NCBI RefSeq assembly: GCF_901482445.1
Contig: NZ_LR590477.1
Location: 434,001 to 498,000, forward strand
Origin: Neisseria lactamica
Lineage (GTDB): Bacteria; Pseudomonadota; Gammaproteobacteria; Burkholderiales; Neisseriaceae
Direction: 5' to 3'
Length of the DNA stretch: 64,000 nt
The translations under genes were made by a program, and so were the position numbers. Below are positions 1-8,866 of the stretch, piece by piece. A model generated the notes under the pieces. It worked only from the letters and a program-made list of their open reading frames with translations, did no database searches and was not told the origin of the DNA. The stretch's first letter is position 1, and each line of letters begins with the position of its first letter.

Positions 1-1404
1 CTGTGCCGTGTACGGGCGTTGCGGCAGGAAGAGGATGTCTTGATGCGGCGGACGGCTGACTTTGCCGCTGCTGCCGAACGGCCAAAGCCCTGCCAGCGCG
101 CGCAGCAGCGAGGTTTTGCCGCAACCGCTCGGACCGCGTATCAGCAGGGAATCGCCGTTTTTGAGGTTGATATTGATGCCGTCCAATAAAACTTCGCCGT
201 TGTGGCGGAACAGGGCGACGTTTTCCAGCGCAATGCCGTCTGAAACTTCGCTAATCTCGGGTTGTTGCGTGCTGTGTTGTTCTTCGGTACTCAGCAAAAA
301 GCCGTGCAGACGCTCCAATCGGGCGCGGTAGGCGGTGAATTTGTTGTAGAACATCCGGAAGAAAGACAGCGCGTTTTGCAGTCGTGCAAAGGCTTGGACG
401 GTCTGCTGGATGTCGCCGATTTTGATTTGTCCGGCAAACAGGCGCGGTGCTTGCAAAATAATCGGGAAGAGTTTGATGCCGTTGGTGAACATATCGTTAA
501 AGCCGCTCAAGCAGACGCTTTGCCGCGCAATGCGCCAACGGTTGCGGATAATGGCTTTAAAACGGTCGGAAAGCCGGTCGTGTTCGTGTTTTTCGCCGCT
601 GTAAAACGCCACGCTTTCGGCGTGGTCGCGCACGCGGATGAGGGAATAACGGTAGTCGCCGTTGAGCTTTTCGTTTTCATAGTTGTAACGAATCAAGGGG
701 TTGCCTATCCACATGGCGATAAAGGTCGCCAAAATCACAAAGATAAAGACGAACCACACAATGCCGTGCGGAATGTCGAAGCCGAACACGGTCAGGATGC
801 CTGCCAAGCCCCACAAAACAACGGCAAATTCCAGAGAAGTAACGACCGAATTGACCATGCCGCGCACAAATTCGATGGTCGAAGCGATAAATTCCTGCGC
901 GTCCTGTTGGATACGCTGGTCGATGTTGTCCGGCGCGTGGCGGCGCATTTGCAGGCGGTAGTAGTTTTTGCCGGCAAGCCAGCGCGTGGTCAGCACTTCA
1001 TTGAGACGCTCCGACCATTTAATCGCCAAGCCTTGATCGAGGAAGTCGTTGACGACGTTGTTAAACGCCCGTATCAGCACCACGCCCGCGTTCATTGCGG
1101 CAAACATCCAAAATGCCGAAGCATTCAAATCCTGCATCGAGTCGTAAAGCCCTTTGGACATAAAGGTACTTAACACATTCAGCCGCACTTCGGTTAACAG
1201 CAGCGTAATCATCGCCGTAATCAGCAGCAAGACTTTGACCGTACTTTTCGGTGTCAGGCAAAGGCGCAGGATATAGGCAAACTCGCGCCCGAAGCGCGTT
1301 TTCCGTGTCAAAAACAGAATCACCGCTGAAGCGGCGGCGACCGTCAATAAGGTCTGCAACAGCCAAGACGGCGTGGAATAAAGCTCGGTTTGCCATTTCT
1401 GCAT
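1..1404 (-). CDS. SbmA/BacA/YddA-type ABC transporter, permease-ATPase fusion (partial)
   Basis: This is a half-transporter with membrane domain and ATPase in one chain, of the SbmA/BacA-like (YddA) family, which moves peptides or cobalamin-type substrates across the inner membrane. The start is the ATG at 1404 (MQKWQTELYSTPSWLL); the 3' end lies beyond the left edge. The first roughly 350 residues are hydrophobic with several membrane segments and family-typical stretches such as QRIQQDAQEF and GDYRYSLIRVRDHAESVAFY. The Walker A motif GPSGCGKT lies near residue 415, followed by a Q-loop LPQRPY, so the visible ATPase part looks intact. The signature motif, Walker B and H-loop are off the window. 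The substrate cannot be told from sequence. It stands alone, with a Correia element upstream. Confidence 0.88.
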   Translation of the reverse strand, partial: MQKWQTELYSTPSWLLQTLLTVAAASAVILFLTRKTRFGREFAYILRLCLTPKSTVKVLLLITAMITLLLTEVRLNVLSTFMSKGLYDSMQDLNASAFWMFAAMNAGVVLIRAFNNVVNDFLDQGLAIKWSERLNEVLTTRWLAGKNYYRLQMRRHAPDNIDQRIQQDAQEFIASTIEFVRGMVNSVVTSLEFAVVLWGLAGILTVFGFDIPHGIVWFVFIFVILATFIAMWIGNPLIRYNYENEKLNGDYRYSLIRVRDHAESVAFYSGEKHEHDRLSDRFKAIIRNRWRIARQSVCLSGFNDMFTNGIKLFPIILQAPRLFAGQIKIGDIQQTVQAFARLQNALSFFRMFYNKFTAYRARLERLHGFLLSTEEQHSTQQPEISEVSDGIALENVALFRHNGEVLLDGININLKNGDSLLIRGPSGCGKTSLLRALAGLWPFGSSGKVSRPPHQDILFLPQRPYTAQ

Positions 1405-1505
1405 GGGAAGTCTCTTACGGTATCAATGCCGTCTGAAAAAGACGGGTACAGTTGATTTTTTGATGAAGTTTGGGGAAGTTTTGCCGGTCAGGGCATATTG
1501 CTTGT

Positions 1506-1612
1506 TATAGTGGATTAAATTTAAATCAGGACAAGGCGACGAAGCCGCAGACAGTACAGATAGTACGGCAAGGCGAGGCAACGCTGTACTGGTTTAAATT
1601 TAATCCACTATA
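1506..1612. mobile_element. Correia repeat enclosed element, short form (107 bp)
   Basis: A 107-bp element bounded by inverted repeats starting TATAGTGGATTAAATTTAAA and ending in its complement (..AATCCACTATA). The interior GGACAAGGCGACGAAGCC is shared with the longer copy at 34964-35118, of which this is the internally deleted class. Correia elements are non-autonomous neisserial MITEs that duplicate a TA target and can supply promoters or RNase III-processed hairpins. It lies between the ABC transporter start and the lipoprotein operon terminators. Confidence 0.93.
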
Positions 1613-1656
1613 ATTTACCATACAACCACGCCGGAATTAAGTTTGAATTTGAATAA

Positions 1657-1693
1657 AAGGTTCGGGTTCTGCAAAATACAGAACCCGAACCTT
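1657..1693 (-). terminator. Long perfect hairpin, terminator-like
   Basis: A 15-bp perfect stem (AAGGTTCGGGTTCTG with its complement) and a 7-nt loop. On the minus strand it is followed by TTTTATT, so it would act as a backup terminator for the lipoprotein operon. The rest of 1613-1754 holds no gene I can support. Confidence 0.6.
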
Positions 1694-1754
1694 GTTCGGA
1701 TATTGAAATCGGCTGCCCGATTTTGGGCGGTGCGGCTTGGAAGTATCAAGATTC

Positions 1755-1797
1755 GCATATGCCGTCTGAAGCTCGGAGAGGTTCGGACGGCATATGC
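1755..1797 (-). terminator. Inverted-DUS terminator of the lipoprotein operon
   Basis: GCATATGCCGTC at 1755 pairs with GACGGCATATGC ending at 1797, immediately after the stop of the DUF799 lipoprotein gene. One arm carries a full uptake sequence (ATGCCGTCTGAA); the other arm is degenerate (TTCGGACGGCAT). Inverted uptake sequences as terminators are usual in Neisseria. Confidence 0.75.
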
Positions 1798-2445
1798 TTA
1801 TTTGGACTGCTCTTCGACAAACCTCGGGCCTTTCAGGATGCCGTTGCGGGAATAGGGCGACAGCAGGTCGTATGCGGCGGCTTTGGAAACCTGATAACCG
1901 CGGTCGGTCAGGCTGTTGGCAATCTGGTTGACCACTGCGCCGACCAAAGCACCCAGCAGACCGCTGTTGCTGTTGTTGCTGCCTTCGCGGATACTGGCCG
2001 AACCCGACCACAACACTTTCCCGTTGCGGGAATCGACCAGCCGTGCTCTGGCGGATACGGTCGTTACGCTGTCTAAAATTTGATATGAAGTGCCGTATTC
2101 GGTAATTGTAATGTACAAAACCGCATCATTGCCGAAAATCTGATGCAGCTTTTCCGGCCGGACGGCGTGAATATCGGCGGCATTGGTCAAGCCGTTTTGT
2201 TTGAAGGTTTCCTCCACGACTGCGGCGGGGAAGACGTAATAGCCGGCTTCGGAAAGCGGCTCGGCGGTCGAAGCCAGCATCCCCCAAGTGCCGTTGACAT
2301 CGGGCGATTCGTTCAGGGGCGGTACGACCAGAATCGAGGCGGGCTTGCTTTCTTTGAATGCCGTGTAGTCGAAATCGGGAGCTTTTTGAACTTGGCAGGC
2401 AGACAGCGCCAACACGGCGGCAAGCCCTAAAATCAAAGGTTTCAT
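1798..2445 (-). CDS. DUF799 / GNA1162-family outer-membrane-associated lipoprotein
   Basis: Predicted 215-residue lipoprotein. The N-terminus has a signal peptide with lipobox LSAC (Cys16). The mature part (VVPPLNESPDVNGTWGM, then a TolB-like alpha/beta fold) matches the DUF799 family that includes meningococcal GNA1162. The gene starts inside the stop of the preceding gene (4-bp overlap, 2442-2445) and is the third of a three-lipoprotein operon with a CsgG-like and a DUF4810-like gene. Such trios are thought to form an outer-membrane secretion-like assembly; the substrate is unknown. Intact, with the terminator directly after the stop. Confidence 0.85.
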   Translation of the reverse strand: MKPLILGLAAVLALSACQVQKAPDFDYTAFKESKPASILVVPPLNESPDVNGTWGMLASTAEPLSEAGYYVFPAAVVEETFKQNGLTNAADIHAVRPEKLHQIFGNDAVLYITITEYGTSYQILDSVTTVSARARLVDSRNGKVLWSGSASIREGSNNSNSGLLGALVGAVVNQIANSLTDRGYQVSKAAAYDLLSPYSRNGILKGPRFVEEQSK

Positions 2446-2810
2446 CGCTTGCCTCCTTTACCGGTTTTCATCAGGAAGTCCATAAATACGCCCGATTCGG
2501 GAAACAGCCTTTTCTCTTCTTCAAACTGGCGGAACGCGCCCTCTTTGTCTCCCGAATGGGAAAGCAGCAGTCCCAAATGGGCGTGCGCACCCGGTGCGGC
2601 GTTCATTTGTTTGTTGCGTGCCTGCACAAAATATTTTTGCATATTTTCGGTCTGTTTGCCCAAAGAGGTATCGCTGTTTTTCAAACCTTCGTAAACGGTA
2701 TCGGGATAGTCGCCGTAATAATACAGGTCTTTATGCCCGCTGCCGCCGCAGGCGGCCAAAGCAAAGACTGCGGCATACAGCGGCAGGCGGATAAATGTTT
2801 TCGGATTCAT
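2442..2810 (-). CDS. DUF4810-type small lipoprotein
   Basis: Predicted 122-residue lipoprotein with signal peptide and lipobox LAAC (Cys21), then GGSGHKDLYYYGDYPDTVYEG and a TPR-like helical part (NAAPGAHAHLGLLLSHSGDKEGAF). Length and sequence fit the DUF4810 family, found between CsgG-like and DUF799 lipoprotein genes. It starts 9 bp after the CsgG-like gene and overlaps the next gene by 4 bp, so translation of the three is probably coupled. Role inferred: partner of the CsgG-like protein in the outer membrane. Confidence 0.82.
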   Translation of the reverse strand: MNPKTFIRLPLYAAVFALAACGGSGHKDLYYYGDYPDTVYEGLKNSDTSLGKQTENMQKYFVQARNKQMNAAPGAHAHLGLLLSHSGDKEGAFRQFEEEKRLFPESGVFMDFLMKTGKGGKR

Positions 2811-2819
2811 GATTTGTCC

Positions 2820-3491
2820 TTAACGGCGGGGTTGCCACGCGCCGCTGTCGACGGCTTGGACGAGGTTGTTGACTGCCTCGCGGACGGCCAAATCCAAAAC
2901 TTTGGCGTTTAAAGTCGCATCGTAGCCGGAAGTGCCGCCGAAGCCGACGATTTCACGGTTGGAGAGTGCGTATTCGCCCGCGCCCTGTGTGGAATAGACG
3001 ATTTCGGAAGTGCGGGCGTCAACGATATTCAAAGCCACTTTCGCATAGGCGATTTGCGATTTGCCGCGCCCCAAAATGCCGAAGAGCTGGTGGTCGCCGA
3101 CATCTTTGCGCCCGAATCCGACAACGCCGCCGGTTACGACGTAATCCGCGCCTTTCAGGTTTTGCGCCTTGCCGGAAATGCCGGCTTCTTGTTTCAGCGC
3201 GCTCAAGTTGGTGCGGTTCAGTACATTGAAGCGGTTGGTCTGTTGCAGGTGTGTGGCCAAAATGGTTTTCGCCTGGCTGCCCAAACGGTCTTCCCCGTCG
3301 GAGAAAATGCCTTTTTGGAAGTCGGAGCGGTTGTCGAAAGCACCGATGGAAATCGGGGTACGCACGCCGTGGTATTGGGTGCTGTAAGAAGCGACTGTGG
3401 CAACTTCGAGGCTGCGTGAAGATTCGGATGCACAGGCCGACAGTAAGACGGAAGCGGCGGCAAGGGCAACGGCGGTGGAAACGGTTTTCAT
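2820..3491 (-). CDS. CsgG-family lipoprotein
   Basis: 223-residue lipoprotein with lipobox LSAC (Cys20). The body is a CsgG/curli-assembly-type domain: ISIGAFDNRSDFQKG, QAKTILATHLQQTNRFNVLNR, GADYVVTGGVVGFGRK and a C-terminal DLAVREAVNNLVQAVDSGAW. CsgG proteins form outer-membrane channels or periplasmic scaffolds. No curlin genes are present here, so a curli role is not implied. First gene of the three-lipoprotein operon; the promoter is at 3534-3562. Confidence 0.87.
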   Translation of the reverse strand: MKTVSTAVALAAASVLLSACASESSRSLEVATVASYSTQYHGVRTPISIGAFDNRSDFQKGIFSDGEDRLGSQAKTILATHLQQTNRFNVLNRTNLSALKQEAGISGKAQNLKGADYVVTGGVVGFGRKDVGDHQLFGILGRGKSQIAYAKVALNIVDARTSEIVYSTQGAGEYALSNREIVGFGGTSGYDATLNAKVLDLAVREAVNNLVQAVDSGAWQPRR

Positions 3492-3533
3492 AAAATTTAC
3501 CCTCAGGTCAAGTTAAGGAAATAACGGGTTATC

Positions 3534-3562
3534 ATTATTGTCCTTGTGTAAATTTAAGTCAA
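3534..3562 (-). promoter_or_regulatory. Sigma-70 promoter of the CsgG-like lipoprotein operon
   Basis: On the minus strand, TTGACT (3562-3557) and AATAAT (3539-3534) are separated by exactly 17 bp. Each is close to consensus (5/6 matches each). The start codon is at 3491. The remaining gap up to 3691 holds an uptake sequence at about 3645 and nothing else I can support. Confidence 0.65.
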
Positions 3563-3691
3563 GGTGTTTGTCTGTTCGGAACGGACGGAAGGTGCGGATA
3601 TTTTCCAGACGGAAGCGCGGCGCGGGCGAAACCGTCCGATCCGATGCCGTCTGAAGGGGCGGGACGGGCGCGAAGCCTGCCTTTTCCGGGT

Positions 3692-4411
3692 TTATAGGTA
3701 AACGATTTCGCCGCTCCGCCCTTTGCTTTCGGTGCTTGCCCACCAGACAAATGCGGGCAGTACGTCCCCGTAGCTTTTGCGTTCGCTTTTGGCTTCGCCC
3801 GGATGGGATTTGATGCGCTGGGGCGAGTGGATGGGGCCGGGGACGAGGACGTTGGCGCGCAGGTTGGCGAAGCGTTCCCATTCGTCGGCGGCGACCTTGC
3901 ACAGGTAGTTCAACGCGGCTTTGGACGCGCCGAAGCCGCCCCAGTAGGCTTTGGGTGTTTCGCCGTGGCTTTCGCCGACGAAGATGACGGACGCGTCGGG
4001 CGACTGCTTCAGCAGCGGGAACAGGGCGCGGGTCAGCCCCATCGGGGCGACGGTGTTGATGCGGTATTGGTTGACCCATTCGGCGACGGTTTGGAAATCC
4101 AGCGGCGAGAGGGCGTAAAAATAGCCGGCGCAGTGGACGATGCCGTCCAGTTTGCCTTGCGTGGCTTCGGCAATGGTGGCGGCGAACTGTTCGAATTCTT
4201 TTTCTTCCGCACTCATCAGGTCGAAGCAGATGGCGAAGGGTTCGGGGTGTCCGGCGCCGACGATTGCGTCATAGACTTTTTCCAGTTTCTTTTGATGGCG
4301 GGCAACCAAAATCACGGTCGCCCCTTCGGCGGCGTAGGCTTTGGCAACCTGTTCGCCCAGCCCTTGCGATGCGCCGGTCACTAAGATGGTTTTGTCGGTC
4401 AGTGTCGCCAT
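3692..4411 (-). CDS. Short-chain dehydrogenase/reductase, YciK-like, atypical active site
   Basis: 239-residue protein of the SDR superfamily. The Rossmann nucleotide motif TGASQGLG is at residues 13-20, with HCAG near residue 93 and NTVAP near 119. The region that normally carries Ser and YxxxK reads FVGESHGETPKAYWGGFGASK. Aligned with E. coli YciK (from memory), the Ser is kept and the Lys is kept, but the catalytic Tyr is Phe (codon TTC). Either a nearby Tyr substitutes or the protein has lost redox activity. Length is normal and the frame is intact. Monocistronic; reaction unknown. Confidence 0.85.
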   Translation of the reverse strand: MATLTDKTILVTGASQGLGEQVAKAYAAEGATVILVARHQKKLEKVYDAIVGAGHPEPFAICFDLMSAEEKEFEQFAATIAEATQGKLDGIVHCAGYFYALSPLDFQTVAEWVNQYRINTVAPMGLTRALFPLLKQSPDASVIFVGESHGETPKAYWGGFGASKAALNYLCKVAADEWERFANLRANVLVPGPIHSPQRIKSHPGEAKSERKSYGDVLPAFVWWASTESKGRSGEIVYL

Positions 4412-4493
4412 ACTTTTTCCTTTTTGGTTGTCGGTTAAGGTATTTTAGCGTTTTGCCGCACCTTGTAAAGCGTCCTGATGCCGGCCGGCGTTT

Positions 4494-5807
4494 TCAGACG
4501 GCATCGTTCAGGCTTTGCAGGCAGGCTTCCGCGGAAGCGAAACCTGATTGTACGGCGGCTTCGAGCGTGGCGGGGTAGTATGGGTGGAGGTAGTCGCCGG
4601 CGGGGAAGATGCGGTGCCGGTGCAGCCACGACAAATCCGGCGGCGGGGCATCGGCTGCGGTTGTGGCGCGTTTTTCGGTGATGACGCGCACGGCTTCGGG
4701 TTCGCCCAAATGCGGAAGGATGCGTTTGAGGTCGGCGTGGGCTTTGTCCGCCCACGTCCGGTTTGCAAACGCGCCGACGCGGTCGGAAACGCTGATGACG
4801 GCGGACACTTCGTTTTCAGGCAGTCCGAGCCTGCCCCGGCAAAGCAGCCATTGCACCGTGCCGTCGGCAAGGCCGGTCAGCGGGGCGGGCAGGCGGACGG
4901 GTTCGGCGTAGCGCAGATAGACGGTGGTGATGGCGTGATAGCGAAGGTTTTGATATGCCGTCCAAATGTGTTCGGGCGTGCCTTCGGGCAGGAGCGCGGC
5001 GGCGTGGTAGGGCGCGGTGGCGGGGACGGCGGCATCGAAAGGTTCTCCGTTGACGAGCACTTTCCCGTCCGGGAGGGTGTTCAGACGGCATACGCGCGTT
5101 TCGAGGCGGATGTCCGTGCCGAGCCGCTGAAGTTCCGCCAAGGCGGGTTCGGCGACGATTGCGCCCAAATCCTGCTTGGGTAGGAGATAGTCGCTGCCGG
5201 ATTTTTTCGTCAGCACGCCGTCGGACAAAACGTTGCACAACACGCGCAGGCTTGCGGTTTCCAAAGGCGTGTTGAGCGCGCCCCAAACCAAGGGCTGCCA
5301 AAACTGCATCACGGCGGCACGCGGCACGTTCCGCTGTTTCAGCCATTGCGCCACTGTCGCGTCGGGCTGTCCGTGGCGTGCGGACTTCTGCAAATCGGAC
5401 ATATCGGCAAGCAGTTTGGCTTTGAATGCGGTCGGTGTGCGCCGGGCAAGCAGCACGCCGCCCAAAATATGCAGCGGCGCGGGCAGGGGGAGGGCGCGGA
5501 ACTGCAAACCGCCGTGCATATGCCAGTGCAGCGGTACACGCAAAAAGGCGGCACGGGGGTCTGAACCGATGGTTTTCATCAGGCGCAACACGCCCCGGTA
5601 TGCGCCGAGCAAAATGTGCTGCCCGTTGTCCAAAAAACCGAAACCGTCGGTATTTCCGGCCAGTGTGCGCGCCCTGCCGCCCGCCTGCCTGCCGGCTTCA
5701 AACAGGGTAATGTCGGCGTGCCGCGCCAAGGTAACGGCGGCGGACAAGCCGGCCCAGCCTGCGCCGATGACGGCGATTTTCGGGCGCGGATGCGGCGTGT
5801 TCATCAT
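4494..5807 (-). CDS. hpnE: Hydroxysqualene dehydroxylase HpnE (FAD-dependent)
   Basis: 437-residue FAD-dependent amine-oxidase/desaturase-type protein. The dinucleotide motif IAVIGAGWAGLSAA is at residues 11-24, followed by FEAGRQAGGRART. The C-terminus has the second FAD stretch HRHRIFPAGDYLHPYYPATLEAAVQSGFASA typical of squalene-associated desaturases. HpnE reduces hydroxysqualene to squalene. The gene lies 78 bp downstream of hpnD on the same strand, which supports the assignment. No squalene-hopene cyclase or hpnC is seen in the window, so the end product in this organism is open. Confidence 0.85.
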   Translation of the reverse strand: MMNTPHPRPKIAVIGAGWAGLSAAVTLARHADITLFEAGRQAGGRARTLAGNTDGFGFLDNGQHILLGAYRGVLRLMKTIGSDPRAAFLRVPLHWHMHGGLQFRALPLPAPLHILGGVLLARRTPTAFKAKLLADMSDLQKSARHGQPDATVAQWLKQRNVPRAAVMQFWQPLVWGALNTPLETASLRVLCNVLSDGVLTKKSGSDYLLPKQDLGAIVAEPALAELQRLGTDIRLETRVCRLNTLPDGKVLVNGEPFDAAVPATAPYHAAALLPEGTPEHIWTAYQNLRYHAITTVYLRYAEPVRLPAPLTGLADGTVQWLLCRGRLGLPENEVSAVISVSDRVGAFANRTWADKAHADLKRILPHLGEPEAVRVITEKRATTAADAPPPDLSWLHRHRIFPAGDYLHPYYPATLEAAVQSGFASAEACLQSLNDAV

Positions 5808-5885
5808 TTATTCCTCCAATGGTTGAAACCCCGTTTTTCGGGGCGGCGGGGGTTGGGTTTTCCTGAAGGGCGGGCGGTATGCGCC

Positions 5886-6758
5886 TTATGCCCGTTCCGG
5901 CGTGCCGGGGCGCGGTTTGAATCCGAATAACCAGGTTTTCAGGGCAATGCGTTTTTTGCGCGGCGAAGGGAGGGCGATTTTGTATTTGAGGACGTTTTGC
6001 GCGCCGTCCCGGTCGATTTCGTTCAATAGCTCGTAATAAACCGCCGCCATAACCAGTCCGACTTTTTGGGCTTTTTTATCGGCATCAGGCAGCAGCGACA
6101 CCGCCTCGCGGTAGGTTTCGCGGGCGCGTTTGATTTGGAACGCCATCAGTTTGGCAAAATTGTCCGTCGGGCTGCATTGCAAAATCACGCTTGCGGGTAC
6201 GTCAAACCGCTGCATTTCCTCCATCGGCAGGTAAATTCGTCCCCTGCGCGCGTCTTCGCCGACATCGCGGATGATGTTGGTCAGTTGCAGCGCAAGTCCC
6301 ATTTTATCCGCGTATTGCAGCGTTTTGCCGTCTGAAAATCCCAAAATCCGCGCAATCAGGCAGCCGACCACGCCTGCGACGCGGTGGCAATACAGTTTCA
6401 ATTCTTCAAAACTGCCGTAACGCGCCCGAACCAAATCCATCTGCATCCCGTCGATTAAGGCTTCCAGTTCATATTTCGGCAGCTTGAAGGTTTCTTTAAC
6501 CTGCCGCAAGGCCTGATTGACGGGGTGTTCCGGCATCTTGCCGCCGAACACCTTGTCCAAATCGCCGCGCCACCAGTTCAATGTTGCCTGTGCAACATCG
6601 GGGTTGGAACATTCGTCAACCACATCGTCCAATTCGCGGCAAAAAGCATATAAAACCGTTACCGCATCCCGTTTTTCCTGAGTCAGGAAACGGAAGCCCG
6701 ATAAAAAACTGGAGCGGCTTTCTTCAGCTTTTTGACGGCAATAGTCGAGTACTTTCAC
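5886..6758 (-). CDS. hpnD: Presqualene diphosphate synthase HpnD (squalene/phytoene synthase family)
   Basis: 290-residue trans-isoprenyl diphosphate synthase, head-to-head type. The first Asp-rich motif is ELDDVVDE near residues 42-49 and the second, NIIRDVGEDARRGR, is near 162-175. These bind the Mg-diphosphates of two farnesyl diphosphates. HpnD makes presqualene diphosphate, which HpnC and HpnE carry on to squalene. Paired with hpnE downstream. It is divergent from hscA; the 170-bp gap between them must hold both promoters. Confidence 0.85.
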   Translation of the reverse strand: MKVLDYCRQKAEESRSSFLSGFRFLTQEKRDAVTVLYAFCRELDDVVDECSNPDVAQATLNWWRGDLDKVFGGKMPEHPVNQALRQVKETFKLPKYELEALIDGMQMDLVRARYGSFEELKLYCHRVAGVVGCLIARILGFSDGKTLQYADKMGLALQLTNIIRDVGEDARRGRIYLPMEEMQRFDVPASVILQCSPTDNFAKLMAFQIKRARETYREAVSLLPDADKKAQKVGLVMAAVYYELLNEIDRDGAQNVLKYKIALPSPRKKRIALKTWLFGFKPRPGTPERA

Positions 6759-6928
6759 GATTTATATTCCTAATGATGGGCGGGAAAGGCGGATTTTATC
6801 GGCATTTGGCGGTAGAGGGCAATTTCGGCGGCACGGCTCAATCCTTAGCGGTTTGCTCAACTATCGGCGCAAATTCTGTTAAAATGCCGCTTTCCTTCCT
6901 TTACACACCGCACCGACAGGCAGAATTT

Positions 6929-8791
6929 ATGGCTCTTTTGCAGATTTCAGAACCGGGTATGTCCGCCGCTCCGCACCGGCACCGTTTGGCGGCAGGCATC
7001 GATTTGGGTACGACCAACAGCTTGGTTGCCACCGTCCGCAGCGGCAGTGCGGCCTGCCTGCCCGATGCCGACGGGCACGTTACCCTGCCTTCCGTCGTCC
7101 GCTATCTGGAAAACGGCGGCATTGAAGTCGGCAAAACCGCCCTGTCCGCCCAAAAAACCGACCCGCTGAACACCGTCAGCTCCGCCAAACGCCTTATCGG
7201 GCGGACGCTTGCCGATCTGCATCAAAATACGCATTACCTGCCTTACCGTTTCGGCGACAATCAACGTGTTATCGAACTGCATACGCGGCAGGGGGTGAAA
7301 ACGCCTGTCGAAGTGTCGGCGGAAATCCTCAAAACCCTTAAATCGCGTGCCGAAGAAACCTTGGGCGGCGATTTGGTCGGCGTGGTGATTACCGTTCCCG
7401 CCTATTTCGACGATGCCCAACGCCAGGCCACCAAAGATGCCGCGCGTCTGGCGGGTTTGAACGTATTGCGCCTGCTCAACGAACCCACCGCCGCCGCAAT
7501 CGCCTACGGGCTGGACAACGCCTCGGAAGGCACGTTTGTCGTGTATGACTTAGGGGGCGGCACATTCGACGTATCCGTATTGCAACTGACCAAAGGACTG
7601 TTTGAAGTCAAAGCCACCGGCGGCAACAGCGCGTTGGGCGGCGATGATTTCGACCATCGTTTGTTCTGCTACCTGCTCGAACAAAACGGACTCTCCCAAC
7701 TCAACGAACAAGACAGCCAACTCCTGCTCTCACTCGTCCGCGCCGCCAAAGAACAATTAACCACGCAAACCGAAGCGCGCATTCAGGCGACGCTTTCAGA
7801 CGGCATGGCAATCGACACAAGCATCAGTCGCGCCGAGTTCCACAACCTGACGCAGCATTTGGTGATGAAAACGCTCGAACCGGTCAAACAGGCGTTGAAA
7901 GACGCGGGCGTAACCAAGGCGGATGTCAAAGGCGTGATTATGGTCGGCGGCTCTACCCGTATGCTGCACGTTCAACAAGCGGTTGCCACCTTCTTCGGAC
8001 AAACCCCGCTGAACAACCTCAATCCCGACGAAGTCGTTGCACTCGGCGCAGCCATACAGGCAAACGTCCTCGCAGGCAACAAAGCCGACGGCGAATGGCT
8101 GCTGCTGGACGTTACGCCCTTGTCGCTCGGTTTGGAAACCTACGGCGGCTTGGCGGAAAAAATCATCCCGCGCAATTCCACTATCCCCACCGCGCGCGCG
8201 CAGGACTTTACCACCTTCAAAGACGGTCAGACCGCGATGACGATACACGTCGTGCAAGGCGAACGCGAACTGGTTGCCGACTGCCGCAGCCTTGCCAAAT
8301 TCACCCTGCGCGGCATTCCGCCTATGGCGGCGGGTGCGGCGCGTATCCGCGTAACCTTCCAAATCGATGCGGACGGGCTGCTGTCCGTTTCCGCCCAAGA
8401 ACAAAGCACCGGCGTACACGCGCAAATCGAAGTCAAACCCTCCTACGGCTTGGATGACGGCGCGATTACCCGAATGCTTAAAGACAGTATGGACAACGCC
8501 GCCGAAGATATGGCGGCTCGCGCCCGCGCCGAAGCCGTGGTCGAAGCCGAAAGCCTGACCGATGCCGTCAACGCCGCCCTCGAGTTGGACAGCGATTTGC
8601 TGGATGCCGAAGAATTGCAACAGATTCGGCAAGGCATCACAGATTTGCAAGGCCGTCTGAAAGACGGAAAAGCCGAAGACATTCGTGCCGCCGCCGCCAA
8701 ACTCGGCAGCATTACCGACAACTTTGCCGCCAAACGCATGAACCGCAACATCCAACGCGCGCTGACGGGGCAGAGTGTCGATAATATTTGA
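6929..8791 (+). CDS. hscA: Fe-S protein assembly chaperone HscA (Hsp70 family)
   Basis: 620-residue Hsp70-type ATPase that works with HscB to release Fe-S clusters from IscU. The ATG at 6929 is chosen: the frame extends upstream to 6581 but that part does not resemble HscA, and this start gives normal length. Motifs: GIDLGTTNSLVA (phosphate 1), VVITVPAYFDDAQRQATKDA, YDLGGGTFDVSVL (phosphate 2) and GGSTRMLHVQ, then a substrate-binding domain (DVTPLSLGLETYGG). It heads an isc neighbourhood with fdx (10390) and iscX (11623), here interrupted by unrelated genes. Confidence 0.93.
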   Translation: MALLQISEPGMSAAPHRHRLAAGIDLGTTNSLVATVRSGSAACLPDADGHVTLPSVVRYLENGGIEVGKTALSAQKTDPLNTVSSAKRLIGRTLADLHQNTHYLPYRFGDNQRVIELHTRQGVKTPVEVSAEILKTLKSRAEETLGGDLVGVVITVPAYFDDAQRQATKDAARLAGLNVLRLLNEPTAAAIAYGLDNASEGTFVVYDLGGGTFDVSVLQLTKGLFEVKATGGNSALGGDDFDHRLFCYLLEQNGLSQLNEQDSQLLLSLVRAAKEQLTTQTEARIQATLSDGMAIDTSISRAEFHNLTQHLVMKTLEPVKQALKDAGVTKADVKGVIMVGGSTRMLHVQQAVATFFGQTPLNNLNPDEVVALGAAIQANVLAGNKADGEWLLLDVTPLSLGLETYGGLAEKIIPRNSTIPTARAQDFTTFKDGQTAMTIHVVQGERELVADCRSLAKFTLRGIPPMAAGAARIRVTFQIDADGLLSVSAQEQSTGVHAQIEVKPSYGLDDGAITRMLKDSMDNAAEDMAARARAEAVVEAESLTDAVNAALELDSDLLDAEELQQIRQGITDLQGRLKDGKAEDIRAAAAKLGSITDNFAAKRMNRNIQRALTGQSVDNI

Positions 8792-8800
8792 CGGCAAATG

Positions 8801-8838
8801 GTTTCAGACGGCATAGAGATAACCTGATGCCATCTGAA
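8801..8838 (+). terminator. Degenerate inverted-DUS terminator after hscA
   Basis: TTCAGACGGCAT and, 14 nt on, ATGCCATCTGAA. The second arm has one change from the uptake consensus (A for G). It lies 10-47 bp after the hscA stop. Confidence 0.5.
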
Positions 8839-8866
8839 GGCTCGAAAACACTTGGAAAACATCGAT

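Noticed and set aside
262..1173. 303-codon plus-strand frame at the left edge
   Set aside because: It is the antisense of the ABC exporter, whose minus-strand translation has Walker A and membrane segments.
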